From positions 2,914,001 through 2,978,000 of the forward strand of contig NZ_JAPENX010000001.1 in assembly GCF_026341815.1 (NCBI RefSeq): a stretch of 64,000 nt of DNA, read 5' to 3'. Positions 7,583-18,227 of the stretch are shown one piece after another. Source of the DNA: Streptomyces sp. NBC_00572 (GTDB lineage Bacteria; Actinomycetota; Actinomycetes; Streptomycetales; Streptomycetaceae). The notes below the pieces were generated by a model. It did no database searches, had not been told where the DNA came from, and saw only the letters and a list, made by a program, of their open reading frames with translations. The position numbers were made by a program, and so were the translations under genes. The first letter of the stretch is position 1. The number at the start of each line of letters is the position of its first letter.

Positions 7583-8563
7583 GTGATCGCGACCGAAAGC
7601 CTCAGCAAGCGGTTCCCCCGGGTGACCGCTCTTGACCGGCTCTCCCTGGACATCGGACCCGGTGTGACCGGACTCGTGGGTGCCAACGGAGCCGGCAAGT
7701 CCACCATGATCAAAATCCTGCTCGGACTCTCCCCCGCCACGGAGGGCACCGCCCAGGTCCTGGGCATGGACGTCCGGACCTCCGGCGCCCAGATCCGTGA
7801 GCGCGTGGGATACATGCCCGAGCACGACTGCCTCCCGCCGGACGTCTCGGCCACCGAGTTCGTGGTCCACATGGCGCGGATGTCCGGGCTGCCCGCCACC
7901 GCCGCCCGTGAGCGGACCGCCGACACCCTTCGGCACGTCGGTCTGTACGAGGAGCGGTACCGCCCCATGGGCGGCTACTCGACGGGCATGAAGCAGCGCG
8001 TGAAACTCGCGCAGGCCCTGGTCCACGACCCGAAGCTGGTCCTCCTGGACGAGCCGACGAACGGTCTGGACCCGGTCGGCCGGGACGAGATGCTGGGACT
8101 GATCCGCCGGGTCTGGACCGACTTCGGCATCTCCGTCCTCGTCACGTCGCACCTCCTCGGCGAGCTGGAGCGCACCTGCGACCACGTCGTCGTCATCGAC
8201 GGCGGCCGGCTCCTCCGCTCCAGCTCCACCAGCGACTTCACCCGGAGCACCACGACGCTCGCGGTCGAGGTCACCGACTCCGACACCCACCCCGACGGCA
8301 CGGCGGCACTCCGCGCGGCCCTCTCCGGTGCGGGTGTCACCCTCCACGCGGGCGTGGAGGACGGCCTGCCCGGCGCCGGCCACATCCTTCTCCTGGAAGC
8401 CCCGGGCGAGGAGACGTACGACCTCGTGCGGGACACCGTCGCCGGTCTCGGCCTCGGTCTCGTCCGCATGGAGCAGCGCCGTCACCACATCGCCGAGGTC
8501 TTCCGCCCCGAGGCGTCCCCGCAGCACGAGGACCCGCAGCACGAGGAGGTGCCGGCCCGATGA
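7583..8563 (+). CDS. ABC-2 type transporter ATP-binding protein (first pair)
   Basis: 326 residues from GTG 7583, which has GAAGG seven bases upstream; GTG 7577 is an alternative. Walker A (GANGAGKST), a signature replaced by YSTGMKQR, Walker B (LVLLDEPTNGLD) and the switch His (TSHLL) are all present. A C-terminal extension of about 90 residues follows the ATPase core, as in NatA/DrrA-like exporters. First gene of a four-gene operon that encodes two ATPase/permease pairs; its stop overlaps the permease ATG (ATGA). Substrate unknown. Confidence 0.92.
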   Translation: MIATESLSKRFPRVTALDRLSLDIGPGVTGLVGANGAGKSTMIKILLGLSPATEGTAQVLGMDVRTSGAQIRERVGYMPEHDCLPPDVSATEFVVHMARMSGLPATAARERTADTLRHVGLYEERYRPMGGYSTGMKQRVKLAQALVHDPKLVLLDEPTNGLDPVGRDEMLGLIRRVWTDFGISVLVTSHLLGELERTCDHVVVIDGGRLLRSSSTSDFTRSTTTLAVEVTDSDTHPDGTAALRAALSGAGVTLHAGVEDGLPGAGHILLLEAPGEETYDLVRDTVAGLGLGLVRMEQRRHHIAEVFRPEASPQHEDPQHEEVPAR

Positions 8564-9471
8564 GCACCCAGATCCCCCAGCCCTCCCAGGCCGCTCCCGA
8601 CACGACCCGCATCCACAACATCGGCTACCGGTCCTACGACGGCCAGCGTCTCGGCCGGGCGTACGCGCGCAGGTCGCTGTTCTCGCAGTCGCTGCGCGGC
8701 GCGTACGGCCTGGGCCGCAGCGCCAAGTCCAAGGTGCTGCCGATGCTCCTCTTCGGTGTGATGTGCGTTCCCGCGCTGATCATCGTCGCGGTCGCGGTCG
8801 TCACCAAGCAGACCAAGCTGTCGATCGAGTACACGCAGTACGCGATCTTCCTCCAGGTCGTCATCGGCATCTACCTGGCCTCGCAGGCACCGCAGTCGGT
8901 CTCCCGCGACCTCCGCTTCAGGACCGTGCCGCTGTACTTCTCCCGGCCGATCGAGCGCGCGGACTACGTGCTCGCGAAGTTCGGCGCGATGGCCTCGGCG
9001 CTCTTCCTGCTGACCTCCGTCCCGCTGCTGATCCTCTGGATCGGCTCGCTGCTCGCCAAGATGGACTTCGGTACCCAGACGCAGATGTTCGGCCAGGGAC
9101 TGCTCTCCGTGGCGCTGCTCTCGCTGCTGTTCGGCGGCATCGGGCTGGTCATGGCGGCGCTCACCCCGCGCCGCGGCTTCGGTGTCGCCGCCGTGATCGG
9201 CGCGCTGACCATCTCGTACGGCGCGGTCTCGACGCTCCAGGGCATCGCGTACGGCACGGACAACCTGGGCGCCATCTCCTGGCTCGGCCTCTTCTCGCCG
9301 ATCACGCTCATCGACGGCGTGCAGACCGCCTTCCTCGGCGCGCCCTCCTCCTTCCCCGGAGGCGAGGGGCCGGGCGCCGGCACCGGCGCGGTCTATCTGC
9401 TGGTCGTCCTCGCGCTCATCGCCGGCTCGTACGGCATCCTGATGCGCCGCTACCGAAAGGTCGGGCTGTGA
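8560..9471 (+). CDS. ABC-2 type transporter permease (first pair)
   Basis: 303 residues. After about 60 cytoplasmic residues there are six likely membrane segments: VLPMLLFGVMCVPALIIVAV, an IFLQVVIGIYLA segment, ALFLLTSVPLLILWIGSLLA, LLSVALLSLLFGGIGLVMAAL, FGVAAVIGALTISYGAV and a final VYLLVVLALIAGSYGIL. It overlaps both neighbours by four bases, indicating coupled translation with its ATPase and with the second ATPase. It likely forms a homodimer or heterodimer channel for a hydrophobic or ionic substrate that cannot be inferred. Confidence 0.88.
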   Translation: MSTQIPQPSQAAPDTTRIHNIGYRSYDGQRLGRAYARRSLFSQSLRGAYGLGRSAKSKVLPMLLFGVMCVPALIIVAVAVVTKQTKLSIEYTQYAIFLQVVIGIYLASQAPQSVSRDLRFRTVPLYFSRPIERADYVLAKFGAMASALFLLTSVPLLILWIGSLLAKMDFGTQTQMFGQGLLSVALLSLLFGGIGLVMAALTPRRGFGVAAVIGALTISYGAVSTLQGIAYGTDNLGAISWLGLFSPITLIDGVQTAFLGAPSSFPGGEGPGAGTGAVYLLVVLALIAGSYGILMRRYRKVGL

Positions 9472-10379
9472 CCACCCTCCACATCGACCACGTCTCCCGC
9501 TGGTTCGGAAACGTCGTGGCCGTGAACGACGTCACGATGACGGTGGGCCCGGGTGTCACCGGCCTTCTCGGGCCCAACGGCGCGGGAAAGTCCACCCTGA
9601 TCAACATGATGGGCGGCTTCCTCGACCCCTCCACCGGCAGCGTCACCCTCGACGGGCAGAAGATCTGGGGCAGCGAGTCGGTCTACCGCGAGATCGGCGT
9701 CGTGCCCGAGCGGGAGGCGATGTACGACTTCCTCACCGGCCGCGAATTCGTCGTGGCCAACGCGGAGCTGCAGGGCCTCGGCGCAAAGGAGGCCCAGCAG
9801 GCCCTGGCCACGGTCGAGATGGAGTACGCGCAGGACCGCAAGATCTCCACGTACAGCAAGGGCATGCGGCAGCGCGTGAAGATGGCCTCGGCCCTCGTTC
9901 ACGGCCCGTCCGTGCTCCTGCTCGACGAGCCGTTCAACGGCATGGACCCGCGCCAGCGCATGCAGCTGATGGAGCTGCTGCGGCAGATGGGTGCGGACGG
10001 CCGGACGGTGCTGTTCTCCTCGCACATCCTGGAGGAGGTCGAGCAGCTCGCCTCCCACATCGAGGTGATCGTGGCCGGGCGCCACGCGGCCTCCGGTGAC
10101 TTCCGCAAGATCCGCCGGCTGATGACGGACCGGCCGCACCGCTACCTGGTCCGCTCCAGCGACGACCGGGCACTCGCCGCGGCGCTGATCGCCGACCCGT
10201 CCACGGCCGGGATCGAGGTCGACCACGCGGAGGGCGGACTGCGCATCCAGGCGGTGGACTTCGGACGGTTCACGGAACTGCTGCCGAAGGTCGCGCGCGA
10301 GCGGGGGATCCGTCTGCTGACGGTCTCGCCCTCGGACGAGTCCCTCGAATCGGTCTTCTCGTACCTCGTCGCGGCCTGA
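9468..10379 (+). CDS. ABC-2 type transporter ATP-binding protein (second pair)
   Basis: 303 residues from GTG 9468, overlapping the preceding stop (GTGA). Walker A GPNGAGKST, signature YSKGMRQR, Walker B VLLLDEPFNGMD and the His switch SSHIL are complete. It is only distantly similar in sequence to the first ATPase of the operon, so the two pairs look like an old duplication rather than a recent one. Partner of the permease that starts 15 bp downstream. Confidence 0.92.
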   Translation: MTTLHIDHVSRWFGNVVAVNDVTMTVGPGVTGLLGPNGAGKSTLINMMGGFLDPSTGSVTLDGQKIWGSESVYREIGVVPEREAMYDFLTGREFVVANAELQGLGAKEAQQALATVEMEYAQDRKISTYSKGMRQRVKMASALVHGPSVLLLDEPFNGMDPRQRMQLMELLRQMGADGRTVLFSSHILEEVEQLASHIEVIVAGRHAASGDFRKIRRLMTDRPHRYLVRSSDDRALAAALIADPSTAGIEVDHAEGGLRIQAVDFGRFTELLPKVARERGIRLLTVSPSDESLESVFSYLVAA

Positions 10380-10393
10380 AAGGAGCCTGACCG

Positions 10394-11113
10394 ATGTACA
10401 ACCCCACAGTCGCCCGGCTCACCTACCGGGCCCTCCTCGGCCGCCGCCGGGCCTTGATCCTCTTCCTGCTGCCCGGCATGTTGCTGCTCATCGCGGCGGC
10501 GGTGCGCGCCTTCAACGGTGCGGACGACCAGGTCGCGGCCGATGTCCTCGGCGGCTTCGCGCTGGCCACGATGGTGCCGCTGATCGGTGTGATCGCCGGT
10601 ACGGGCGCGATCGGACCCGAGATCGACGACGGCTCGATCGTCTATCTGCTGTCCAAGCCGGTGAAGCGACCCTCGATCATCTTCACGAAGCTGATCGTGG
10701 CGATCGCGGTGACGATGGTCTTCTCGGCGGTGCCGACGTTCATCGCCGGCTTCATCCTCAACGGCAACGGCCAGCAGGTCGCCGTGGCGTACACGGTGGC
10801 GGCGCTCGTGGCCTCCATCGCGTACAGCGCGCTGTTCCTGCTGCTCGGCACGATCAGCCGGCACGCGGTGGTCATCGGCCTGGTCTACGCCCTGGTGTGG
10901 GAGGCCCTGTTCGGCTCCCTGATCGCCGGCGCGCGGACCCTGAGCGTGCAGCAGTGGGCGCTCGCCCTCGCGCAGAAGGTCACCGGCGACGGCCTGGTCA
11001 CCTCCGAGGTCGGCCTCACGACGGCGGTGGTGCTCCTCGCCGCGGTCACGGTCGCGGCGACCTGGTTCGCCGGCCACAAGCTCGGCAAGCTGACCCTGGC
11101 GGGCGAGGAGTAG
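10394..11113 (+). CDS. ABC-2 type transporter permease (second pair)
   Basis: 239 residues with six predicted membrane helices (for example ALILFLLPGMLLLIAAAV, ALATMVPLIGVIAGTGAIG, LIVAIAVTMVFSAVPTFIAG, VAALVASIAYSALFLLLG and VVLLAAVTVAATWFAG). The motif GPEIDDGSIVYLLSKPVKR between helices 2 and 3 is characteristic of ABC-2 permeases of this type. A clear ribosome binding site (AAAGGAG) precedes the ATG. Last gene of the operon; the 91-bp gap to the convergent MFS gene is very GC-rich. Confidence 0.88.
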   Translation: MYNPTVARLTYRALLGRRRALILFLLPGMLLLIAAAVRAFNGADDQVAADVLGGFALATMVPLIGVIAGTGAIGPEIDDGSIVYLLSKPVKRPSIIFTKLIVAIAVTMVFSAVPTFIAGFILNGNGQQVAVAYTVAALVASIAYSALFLLLGTISRHAVVIGLVYALVWEALFGSLIAGARTLSVQQWALALAQKVTGDGLVTSEVGLTTAVVLLAAVTVAATWFAGHKLGKLTLAGEE

Positions 11114-11204
11114 ACCGGAGAAGCAGGAGACGCGGTACGGCTCCGAGGATCACCGTCCCGGCCCCGGGAGCCCCACCCCGGAGCCGCACCGCAGCCCCCA
11201 CCCT

Positions 11205-12530
11205 TCACACCGCCCGGTCCCGGGCGGCGAGCAGTCCCACGGCGAGGGCCGCCGCGCAGACGCCGAGGACCCCGCAGATCGGCAGGGTCCAGGAGCCGGT
11301 GGCCTGGTGCAGCGCGCCGGCCGCGAGCGGACCCGCGGCGGCGAGCAGATAGCCGACCGTCTGGGCCATCCCGGACAGCCGGGCCGCGGTCACCGCGTCC
11401 CCGGAGCGGAGCACGATCAGGGTCAGGGCGAGACCGACAGCACCGCCCTGGCCGACTCCGAGCACTGCCGACCAGAGCCAGGCACCCTCCACCGGCGCCA
11501 CCATCAGACCGGCGTAACCGGCCGCGACCAGCGTGGTGACCAGCACGATCAGCGGACGCTGGCTCCGCATCCGGCCGGCGAGCAGCGGCACCACGAAGGC
11601 GCCGGCGACCTGGATCAGGTTGTTGAAGGCGAAGACGACACCGGCCGTGGAGCGGCTCATCCCGTGGTCGGTGAAGATCGTCGGCATCCAGGCGATCAGC
11701 ACGTACGACCACAGCGACTGCAGGCCCATGAAGAGCGTGACCTGCCAGGCCAGCGCCGAGCGCCAGACGCTCACCGGGCGGCCGCCGGCGGCCGGGACGG
11801 CCCGTACCTCATGGCCCGTCCGGCCCCGGGCGATCAGCACCTGGGGCAGCCAGGCGACCGCGGCGACGACGGCGAGCAGCGACCAGGAGCCGAGCGAGCC
11901 CTCCCAGCCACCGCCGAGCGCCTTCTCCAGCGGCACGGCGGCCGCCGCCGCGACCGTCGCACCGGCGATCATCGCGCCCGTGTAGACCGAGGTCATCGCC
12001 GCGGCCCGGTCCGGGAAGTCACGCTTGATCAGGCCCGGCATCAGCACATTGAGCAGGGCGATCGCGGTGCCGACGAGGAGGCCGCCGCCGTACAGCGCGT
12101 ACACGGAGGGCAGTACGCGCGCGAGGATGCCGACGGCGAGCAGCAGCAGGGCCGCGAACAGGACGCGTTCGGCACCGAAGCGGCGTCCCAGCCAGGGCGC
12201 GACCAGTGCGCCCACGCCGAGGAACAGCACGGGCACCGAGGTGACGAGCGAACTCGCCGTCGCGGAGAGCCCGAAGGCTTCGGATATCTCGCCGACCAGG
12301 GGCGCCACGCTCGCGAGCGCGGCCCGCATGTTCAGCGAGGCCAGCACGATGCCGATCAGGAGCAGCGACGGATGCGCGAGCAGTGCCTGCCGGGCCGCCG
12401 CCCCCGCCGCCGACCCCCGGACCCCGGCCTCGGCGTCGACGAGCACGGGCGCGGACCCCGGTACGGGTACGGGCGCGGTGAAACCCGTACCGGGGTCCGC
12501 ACCCGTACCCGTACGTGTCTCCGCGCCCAT
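11205..12530 (-). CDS. CynX/NimT-type MFS transporter
   Basis: 441 residues, about 12 membrane helices. Helix 1 with [23 protein letters not shown] is characteristic of the cyanate/2-nitroimidazole (CynX/NimT) branch. The N-terminal 40 residues are a cytoplasmic Gly/Thr/Pro-rich tail encoded by a large inverted repeat. The ATG overlaps the stop of the upstream FadR-type regulator by one base (TGATG), so the regulator probably controls this transporter. The ligand cannot be deduced. Confidence 0.9.
   Translation of the reverse strand: MGAETRTGTGADPGTGFTAPVPVPGSAPVLVDAEAGVRGSAAGAAARQALLAHPSLLLIGIVLASLNMRAALASVAPLVGEISEAFGLSATASSLVTSVPVLFLGVGALVAPWLGRRFGAERVLFAALLLLAVGILARVLPSVYALYGGGLLVGTAIALLNVLMPGLIKRDFPDRAAAMTSVYTGAMIAGATVAAAAAVPLEKALGGGWEGSLGSWSLLAVVAAVAWLPQVLIARGRTGHEVRAVPAAGGRPVSVWRSALAWQVTLFMGLQSLWSYVLIAWMPTIFTDHGMSRSTAGVVFAFNNLIQVAGAFVVPLLAGRMRSQRPLIVLVTTLVAAGYAGLMVAPVEGAWLWSAVLGVGQGGAVGLALTLIVLRSGDAVTAARLSGMAQTVGYLLAAAGPLAAGALHQATGSWTLPICGVLGVCAAALAVGLLAARDRAV
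12445..12506 (-). promoter_or_regulatory. Strong hairpin 24-86 nt inside the MFS coding region
   Basis: Bases 12451-12468 and 12483-12500 form a perfect 18-bp inverted repeat with a 14-nt loop; with one mismatch the stem extends to about 24 bp (12445-12506). In the mRNA the structure begins about 24 nt after the start codon at 12530. A stem of this stability could slow ribosomes or RNase, or it may be only a product of repeat expansion in a low-complexity tail. Confidence 0.6.
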
Positions 12531-13207
12531 CAGGAGTTCTCCGTCAGCGTCGCGACGGTCTCCATCGGGACCCGCAGCAGCTCGCGGGCCTGCCGCTCCG
12601 CGGCCTCCGGGTCGGCCGCCTCGATCGCCGCCACCAGGGCCTCGTGGGCGTCTATGTCGACCGGCGGCATCTCCCGGTCGCCGAGGGCCTCCACGAGCAC
12701 CTCGTGGACCTGGGCGGAGAAGAACCGGTAGACCTCGACGAAGGCCGCGTTGTGGGTGGCGCCGACGACCGCCAGGTGGAAGGCGAGGTCGGCGTCCGCG
12801 TCCCGGTCGCCCTCCTCGCGCAGGGTGGTCAGGGCCGCCCGGAGCCGCAGCAGGTCGTGGGTGTCCCGCCGGGTCGCCGCGAGCCGGGCGGCCTCGGCCT
12901 CCAGGGCCACCCGGAGTTCGAGGACGTCGCCCGCGCCCGCGTGCCGCATCCCGCGCAGCACGGCCGCCGGATCGGCGGTCGACCTGACGAAGGTGCCGTT
13001 GCCCTGACGGGATTCGAGGAGCCCCGCGTGGACCAGGACGCGGACCGCCTCCCGGACGGTGTTGCGGCCCACGCCGAGCTGTTGCGCGAGCTCGTGCTCG
13101 GTCGGGATGCGGTCGCCGACCGCCCACTCGCCGTCCGCGAGCTGCGTCCGCAGCTGGTCCACGACGGAGTCCACCAGCGAGGTCCGCCCCGCCGCCCTGA
13201 GTGCCAT
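12530..13207 (-). CDS. FadR/GntR-family transcriptional regulator
   Basis: 225 residues from the ATG at 13207, with GGAGAGG ten bases upstream. Residues 10-75 form the GntR winged helix ([48 protein letters not shown]). Residues 95-215 form an FCD-type all-helical effector domain: [33 protein letters not shown], and [12 protein letters not shown], in which Asp/His residues usually hold a metal. Translationally coupled to the MFS transporter. The gap to divergent lpdA is about 120 bp and probably contains its operator. Confidence 0.92.
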   Translation of the reverse strand: MALRAAGRTSLVDSVVDQLRTQLADGEWAVGDRIPTEHELAQQLGVGRNTVREAVRVLVHAGLLESRQGNGTFVRSTADPAAVLRGMRHAGAGDVLELRVALEAEAARLAATRRDTHDLLRLRAALTTLREEGDRDADADLAFHLAVVGATHNAAFVEVYRFFSAQVHEVLVEALGDREMPPVDIDAHEALVAAIEAADPEAAERQARELLRVPMETVATLTENS

Positions 13208-13330
13208 GCCGTTCCGACCTCTCCATTTGCCCGGTTGCCCAGTCATCCTACAACTGACCGTGTGGGGGACACCGGACTACTGTGGGCCCGTACGCGGACC
13301 GAACACCCTCACCACCCTCGGGAGTCAGTC

Positions 13331-14734
<1,404 letters not shown>

Positions 14735-14769
14735 GGTTTCTCCCAGCTCGGGGTGATAGGCACGGATAT

Positions 14770-15429
14770 GTGCCTCCCGAGAGCTCCCCGGGTGGCGAAC
14801 CGTCCCGACCGATCAGGTCGTGGGTGCGTTCGTCACCCGGTACGCATCTGTGGCTGGCGATCATCGCGATCACCAGCCTCGTCATCGCGCTGTCCCCCGA
14901 GGGCCTTGAGACCTACCTCCTGCACCGCAACAGCAGCAATCTCCATCAGCTGGCCCACCACCCGCTGCGGGCCCTGCTCGGCAGCGCGTTCTGGATCGAG
15001 GATCCGGCCGACCTCCTGCTGTACGCGGCGCTCTTCGAGCTGATCCACGCGCCCGTGGAACGCTGGCTCGGCACACCGAAATGGCTCTTCGTCGTCGCCA
15101 CGGCCCACATCGCGGCGACCCTGATCAGCCAGCAGGTCGTCCTGGTGGCCATCCGCCTCCACGACGTGCCGCGCAGCATGGCGCACGTCGTCGACATCGG
15201 CGTCAGCTACGGCCTCGCCGCCTCGGCGGGCATCCTCACCTACCGGCTGCCCGGTCCCTGGCGCTGGCTCTACCTCGCCGGAGTGGCGGCCTTCTTCGTC
15301 GTCCCGCTGCTCGCCGACCGCACGTACACCGACCTCGGGCACGCGATCTCGCTGGCGATCGGCCTGGCCTGCTACCCGCTCACCCGCGGAAAACCAGTCG
15401 CCCCCGAACAGGGCTCCGGAGCACACTAG
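14770..15429 (+). CDS. Rhomboid-like membrane protein
   Basis: 219 residues from GTG 14770 (VPPESSPGG); the frame is open further upstream but that part overlaps the lpdA 3' end. About six membrane helices, starting THLWLAIIAITSLVIAL. A GVSYGLAASAG segment and a later DLGHAISLAIGL segment sit where rhomboid proteases carry their GxS serine and catalytic histidine, so a Ser/His dyad is possible. The family is usually annotated as rhomboid-like without proven protease activity. A strong terminator follows. Confidence 0.72.
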   Translation: MPPESSPGGEPSRPIRSWVRSSPGTHLWLAIIAITSLVIALSPEGLETYLLHRNSSNLHQLAHHPLRALLGSAFWIEDPADLLLYAALFELIHAPVERWLGTPKWLFVVATAHIAATLISQQVVLVAIRLHDVPRSMAHVVDIGVSYGLAASAGILTYRLPGPWRWLYLAGVAAFFVVPLLADRTYTDLGHAISLAIGLACYPLTRGKPVAPEQGSGAH

Positions 15430-15517
15430 TTGTGCGGGGGGAACGGGGGATCCCCCGAAGGGGGCGGCCGCTTCGAGCGCGCGGACCTGTCCGTGCGGGC
15501 CGCTCCCTCCCGAAACG

Positions 15518-15554
15518 ACGAAGGCCCGCTCCCCTCAGGGGGAGCGGGCCTTCG
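15518..15554. terminator. Bidirectional terminator, 17-bp perfect stem
   Basis: 15518-15534 and 15538-15554 are perfect inverted repeats (ACGAAGGCCCGCTCCCC arm) with a 3-nt loop (TCA). It lies between the convergent rhomboid-like and HAD genes. Confidence 0.85.
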
Positions 15555-15570
15555 TCACGGTTGTCGAGGG

Positions 15571-15628
15571 TTCTCGAAGCCGTTCTCGACCCCTTCTTGA
15601 AGCGGGTCGCGAATTCTTGAAGCGGGTC
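15571..15628. repeat. 20-bp direct repeats just after the HAD stop codon
   Basis: TTCTTGAAGCGGGTC occurs at 15594-15608 and 15614-15628 (period 20), with a diverged copy at 15571-15585 (TTCTCGAAGCCGTTC). The last copy ends nine bases from the HAD gene's stop codon at 15637. Confidence 0.65.
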
Positions 15629-15636
15629 CCGAAACG

Positions 15637-16443
15637 TCAGGCCGACAGCAGGCGTTCCAGGACGACCGCGATGCCGTCCTCCTCGTTGGAGGCCGTGGTC
15701 TCGTCCGCCACCGCGCGCAGTTCCTCGTGGGCGTTGCCCATGGCCACGCCGTGGGCCGCCCAGCCGAACATCGGGATGTCGTTCGGCATGTCGCCGAAGG
15801 CGATCGTCTCCGCCGCCTTCACGCCCAGTCGGCGTGCCGCGAGCGAGAGACCGGTCGCCTTGCTCAGGCCGAGCGGAAGGATCTCCACGATCCCGGGCCC
15901 GGCCATGACGACGTCCACGAGACCGCCGACCGTCTCACGGGCGGCCCGGGTCAGCTCGTCGTCCGTCAGCGTCGGGTGTTGGAGGTAGAGCTTGGTCAGC
16001 GGCGCCGCCCAGAGCTCCGCCGGGTCCTCGTACGGGACGTACGGCAGCGGCCCCTCGTGGACCTGGTAGCCGGGGCCCATCAGGACCTCGCCCTCCAGGC
16101 CGTCGCGGCTGGCGGCCAGCGCGAGCGGGCCCACCTCCGCCTCGATCTTGGAGAGCGCGAGCCCGGCGAGCTGCCGGTCCAGGGTCAGCGAGGTGAGCAG
16201 CCGGTGCTCACCCGCGTGGTAGACCTGCGCACCCTGCCCGCACACCGCGATCCCCTCGTAGCCGAGGTCGTCCAGGATGTGCCGGGTCCAGGGCACCGCC
16301 CGGCCGGTGACGACGATGTGCGCGGCGCCCGCCTCCGTGACGGCGGCGAGCGCGTCCCGCGTGCGGGCCGAGACGGACTCGTCGGCACGCAGCAGCGTGC
16401 CGTCGAGATCCGTCGCGACCAGGCGGTAGGGGAAGGGGCTCAC
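15637..16443 (-). CDS. HAD-superfamily (Cof-type) hydrolase
   Basis: 268 residues from GTG 16443, which overlaps the serS stop by four bases (GTGA). Motif [12 protein letters not shown], motif II VVTGRA, a Cof-type (type IIB) cap, the Lys of motif III in LGLSKATGL, and motif [14 protein letters not shown] are all present. Such enzymes dephosphorylate sugar phosphates, flavin precursors or nucleotides; the substrate is not predictable. Coupling to serS suggests constant expression with translation genes. Confidence 0.92.
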   Translation of the reverse strand: MSPFPYRLVATDLDGTLLRADESVSARTRDALAAVTEAGAAHIVVTGRAVPWTRHILDDLGYEGIAVCGQGAQVYHAGEHRLLTSLTLDRQLAGLALSKIEAEVGPLALAASRDGLEGEVLMGPGYQVHEGPLPYVPYEDPAELWAAPLTKLYLQHPTLTDDELTRAARETVGGLVDVVMAGPGIVEILPLGLSKATGLSLAARRLGVKAAETIAFGDMPNDIPMFGWAAHGVAMGNAHEELRAVADETTASNEEDGIAVVLERLLSA

Positions 16444-17729
16444 TTGGTGATCGGCTCCAGGACCTCACGGCCGCCGAGGTAGGGCCGCAGGATCTCGGGC
16501 ACCCGCACGGAACCGTCGGGCAGCTGGTGGTTCTCCAGGATCGCCACGATGGTGCGCGGTACGGCGCACAGCGTGCCGTTCAGGGTGGCCAGCGGCTGGA
16601 CGGTCTTCTTGCCGCCCTGCTCGTCGCGCATGCGGACGGAGAGCCGGCGGGCCTGGAAGCTGTCGCAGTTGGAGGCCGAGGTCAGCTCGCGGTACTTGCC
16701 CTGGGTCGGGATCCACGCCTCGCAGTCGAACTTGCGGGAGGCGGAGGAGCCGAGGTCACCGGTGGCGACGTCGATCACCTGGAACGGCAGCTCCAGAGCG
16801 GTCAGCCACTGCTTCTCCCAGTCGAGGAGCCGCTTGTGCTCGGCCTCGGCGTCCTCCGGAGCGACGTACGAGAACATCTCGACCTTGTCGAACTGGTGGA
16901 CGCGGAAGATGCCGCGGGTGTCCTTGCCGTACGTGCCGGCCTCGCGGCGGAAGCAGGGCGAGAAGCCCGCGTACCGCAGCGGCAGCTTGTCCGCGTCGAT
17001 GATCTCGTCCATGTGGTACGCCGCGAGGGGCACCTCGGACGTGCCGACGAGGTAGTAGTCGTCCTTCTCCAGGTGGTACACGTTCTCCGCGGCCTGGCCG
17101 AGGAAGCCGGTGCCCTCCATGGCGCGCGGACGGACCAGCGCCGGGGTCAGCATGGGAATGAAGCCGGCCTCGGTGGCCTGGGCGATCGCCGCGTTGACCA
17201 GGGCGAGCTCCAGGAGGGCGCCCACGCCGGTCAGGTAGTAGAAGCGCGAGCCGGAGACCTTGGCGCCCCGCTCGACGTCGATGGCGCCGAGCGCCTCGCC
17301 CAGCTCCAGGTGGTCCTTGGGCTCGAAGCCCTCGGCCGCGAAGTCGCGGATGGTGCCGTGCGTCTCCAGGACGACGAAGTCCTCCTCGCCGCCGACCGGG
17401 ACGTCCGTGTGGACGATGTTCCCGAGCTGGAGCAGCAGCTGCTTGGCCGTCTCGTCGGCCTCGTTCTGCTCGGCCTCGGCGGCCTTGACGTCGGTCTTGA
17501 GCTGCTCGGCCTTCTGGAGGAGCTCGGCGCGCTCCTCCGGGGTGGCCCTGGGGATCAGCTTGCCGAGCGCCTTCTGCTCGGATCGGAGCTCGTCGAAGCG
17601 GACGCCGGACGACCTGCGCCTTTCATCGGCGGAGAGCAGGGCGTCGACGAGCGCGACGTCCTCTCCACGGGCGCGCTGGGAGGCGCGAACACGGTCGGGG
17701 TCCTCACGGAGCAGGCGAAGGTCAATCAC
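16440..17729 (-). CDS. serS: Seryl-tRNA synthetase
   Basis: 429 residues. The N-terminal arm is a long antiparallel coiled coil (about residues 25-110, [27 protein letters not shown]) that grips the long variable arm of tRNA-Ser. The class II core has motif 2 ([17 protein letters not shown] followed by [10 protein letters not shown]) and motif 3 ([21 protein letters not shown]). Both tRNA-Ser genes in the window (TGA and GCT anticodons) are its substrates. The upstream region is the DnaA-box cluster shared with the pheA side. Confidence 0.98.
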   Translation of the reverse strand: MIDLRLLREDPDRVRASQRARGEDVALVDALLSADERRRSSGVRFDELRSEQKALGKLIPRATPEERAELLQKAEQLKTDVKAAEAEQNEADETAKQLLLQLGNIVHTDVPVGGEEDFVVLETHGTIRDFAAEGFEPKDHLELGEALGAIDVERGAKVSGSRFYYLTGVGALLELALVNAAIAQATEAGFIPMLTPALVRPRAMEGTGFLGQAAENVYHLEKDDYYLVGTSEVPLAAYHMDEIIDADKLPLRYAGFSPCFRREAGTYGKDTRGIFRVHQFDKVEMFSYVAPEDAEAEHKRLLDWEKQWLTALELPFQVIDVATGDLGSSASRKFDCEAWIPTQGKYRELTSASNCDSFQARRLSVRMRDEQGGKKTVQPLATLNGTLCAVPRTIVAILENHQLPDGSVRVPEILRPYLGGREVLEPITK

Positions 17730-17853
17730 CCCACCAGGCTACCGTCGCGCGTTCGCCCGCCCCCACCGGATAACGTCACGCGTGTTGTCACGCGGGCTGT
17801 TTCGCCCGAATTGATACCCGTGGAAATGCCGGGAGCCGGGCCTTCGCATTCAG

Positions 17854-18190
17854 TTATCCACAGGCTGTGCGGAAGATCTGTGGACTACGGGGAAGGTCCC
17901 GTGGATTTCCCGTCCCGCGCCTGGGAATTCCGTGATCAAACGTCATTGAGGCACTCATTTGGGTGGGAATTACTCGCTCCAAAGAGTTGGTCGGGCGAGC
18001 CGTGCTGACGAGGGCTTCTTCCGCGCGCTGTGGACAGCTGGGTGGTGCCGAGGAGTGGCTAGGGCGATTTGTCGACCTTGTCGGGGCGAGCTGTCGACTT
18101 GTCCCCAGGTCGAACGTGGAGCCTGTGGATAACCGCTGTGGGTAACTGAAAAATGTGCAGGTAGGACTAGTGGTTCGCACCTGTGGACGA
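17854..18190. other. DnaA-box cluster in the serS-pheA gap
   Basis: This gap of about 500 bp (17730-18227) holds no gene. It contains two perfect DnaA boxes (TTATCCACA at 17854-17862 and its complement at 18124-18132) and six one-mismatch boxes: 17879-17887, 18029-18037, 18099-18107, 18137-18145 and 18182-18190, plus TGTGGGTAA counted at 18137. Counting each site once gives seven boxes. The region is lower in GC than its surroundings. The serS promoter should lie at the left end, but no clear -10/-35 was seen. Confidence 0.7.
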
Positions 18191-18215
18191 ACGCTCCCGT
18201 CGCCGGGAGCGTTCG
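18188..18215. terminator. pheA terminator hairpin
   Basis: CGAACGCTCCCG at 18188-18199 pairs perfectly with 18204-18215 (loop TCGC). It lies just past the pheA stop codon on the minus strand. Confidence 0.8.
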
Positions 18216-18227
18216 GTCACCATCGGG

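Noticed and set aside
17730..17853. T-box or other riboswitch upstream of serS
   Set aside because: No T-box antiterminator motif or specifier stem was found, and actinobacterial serS genes are not usually T-box controlled.
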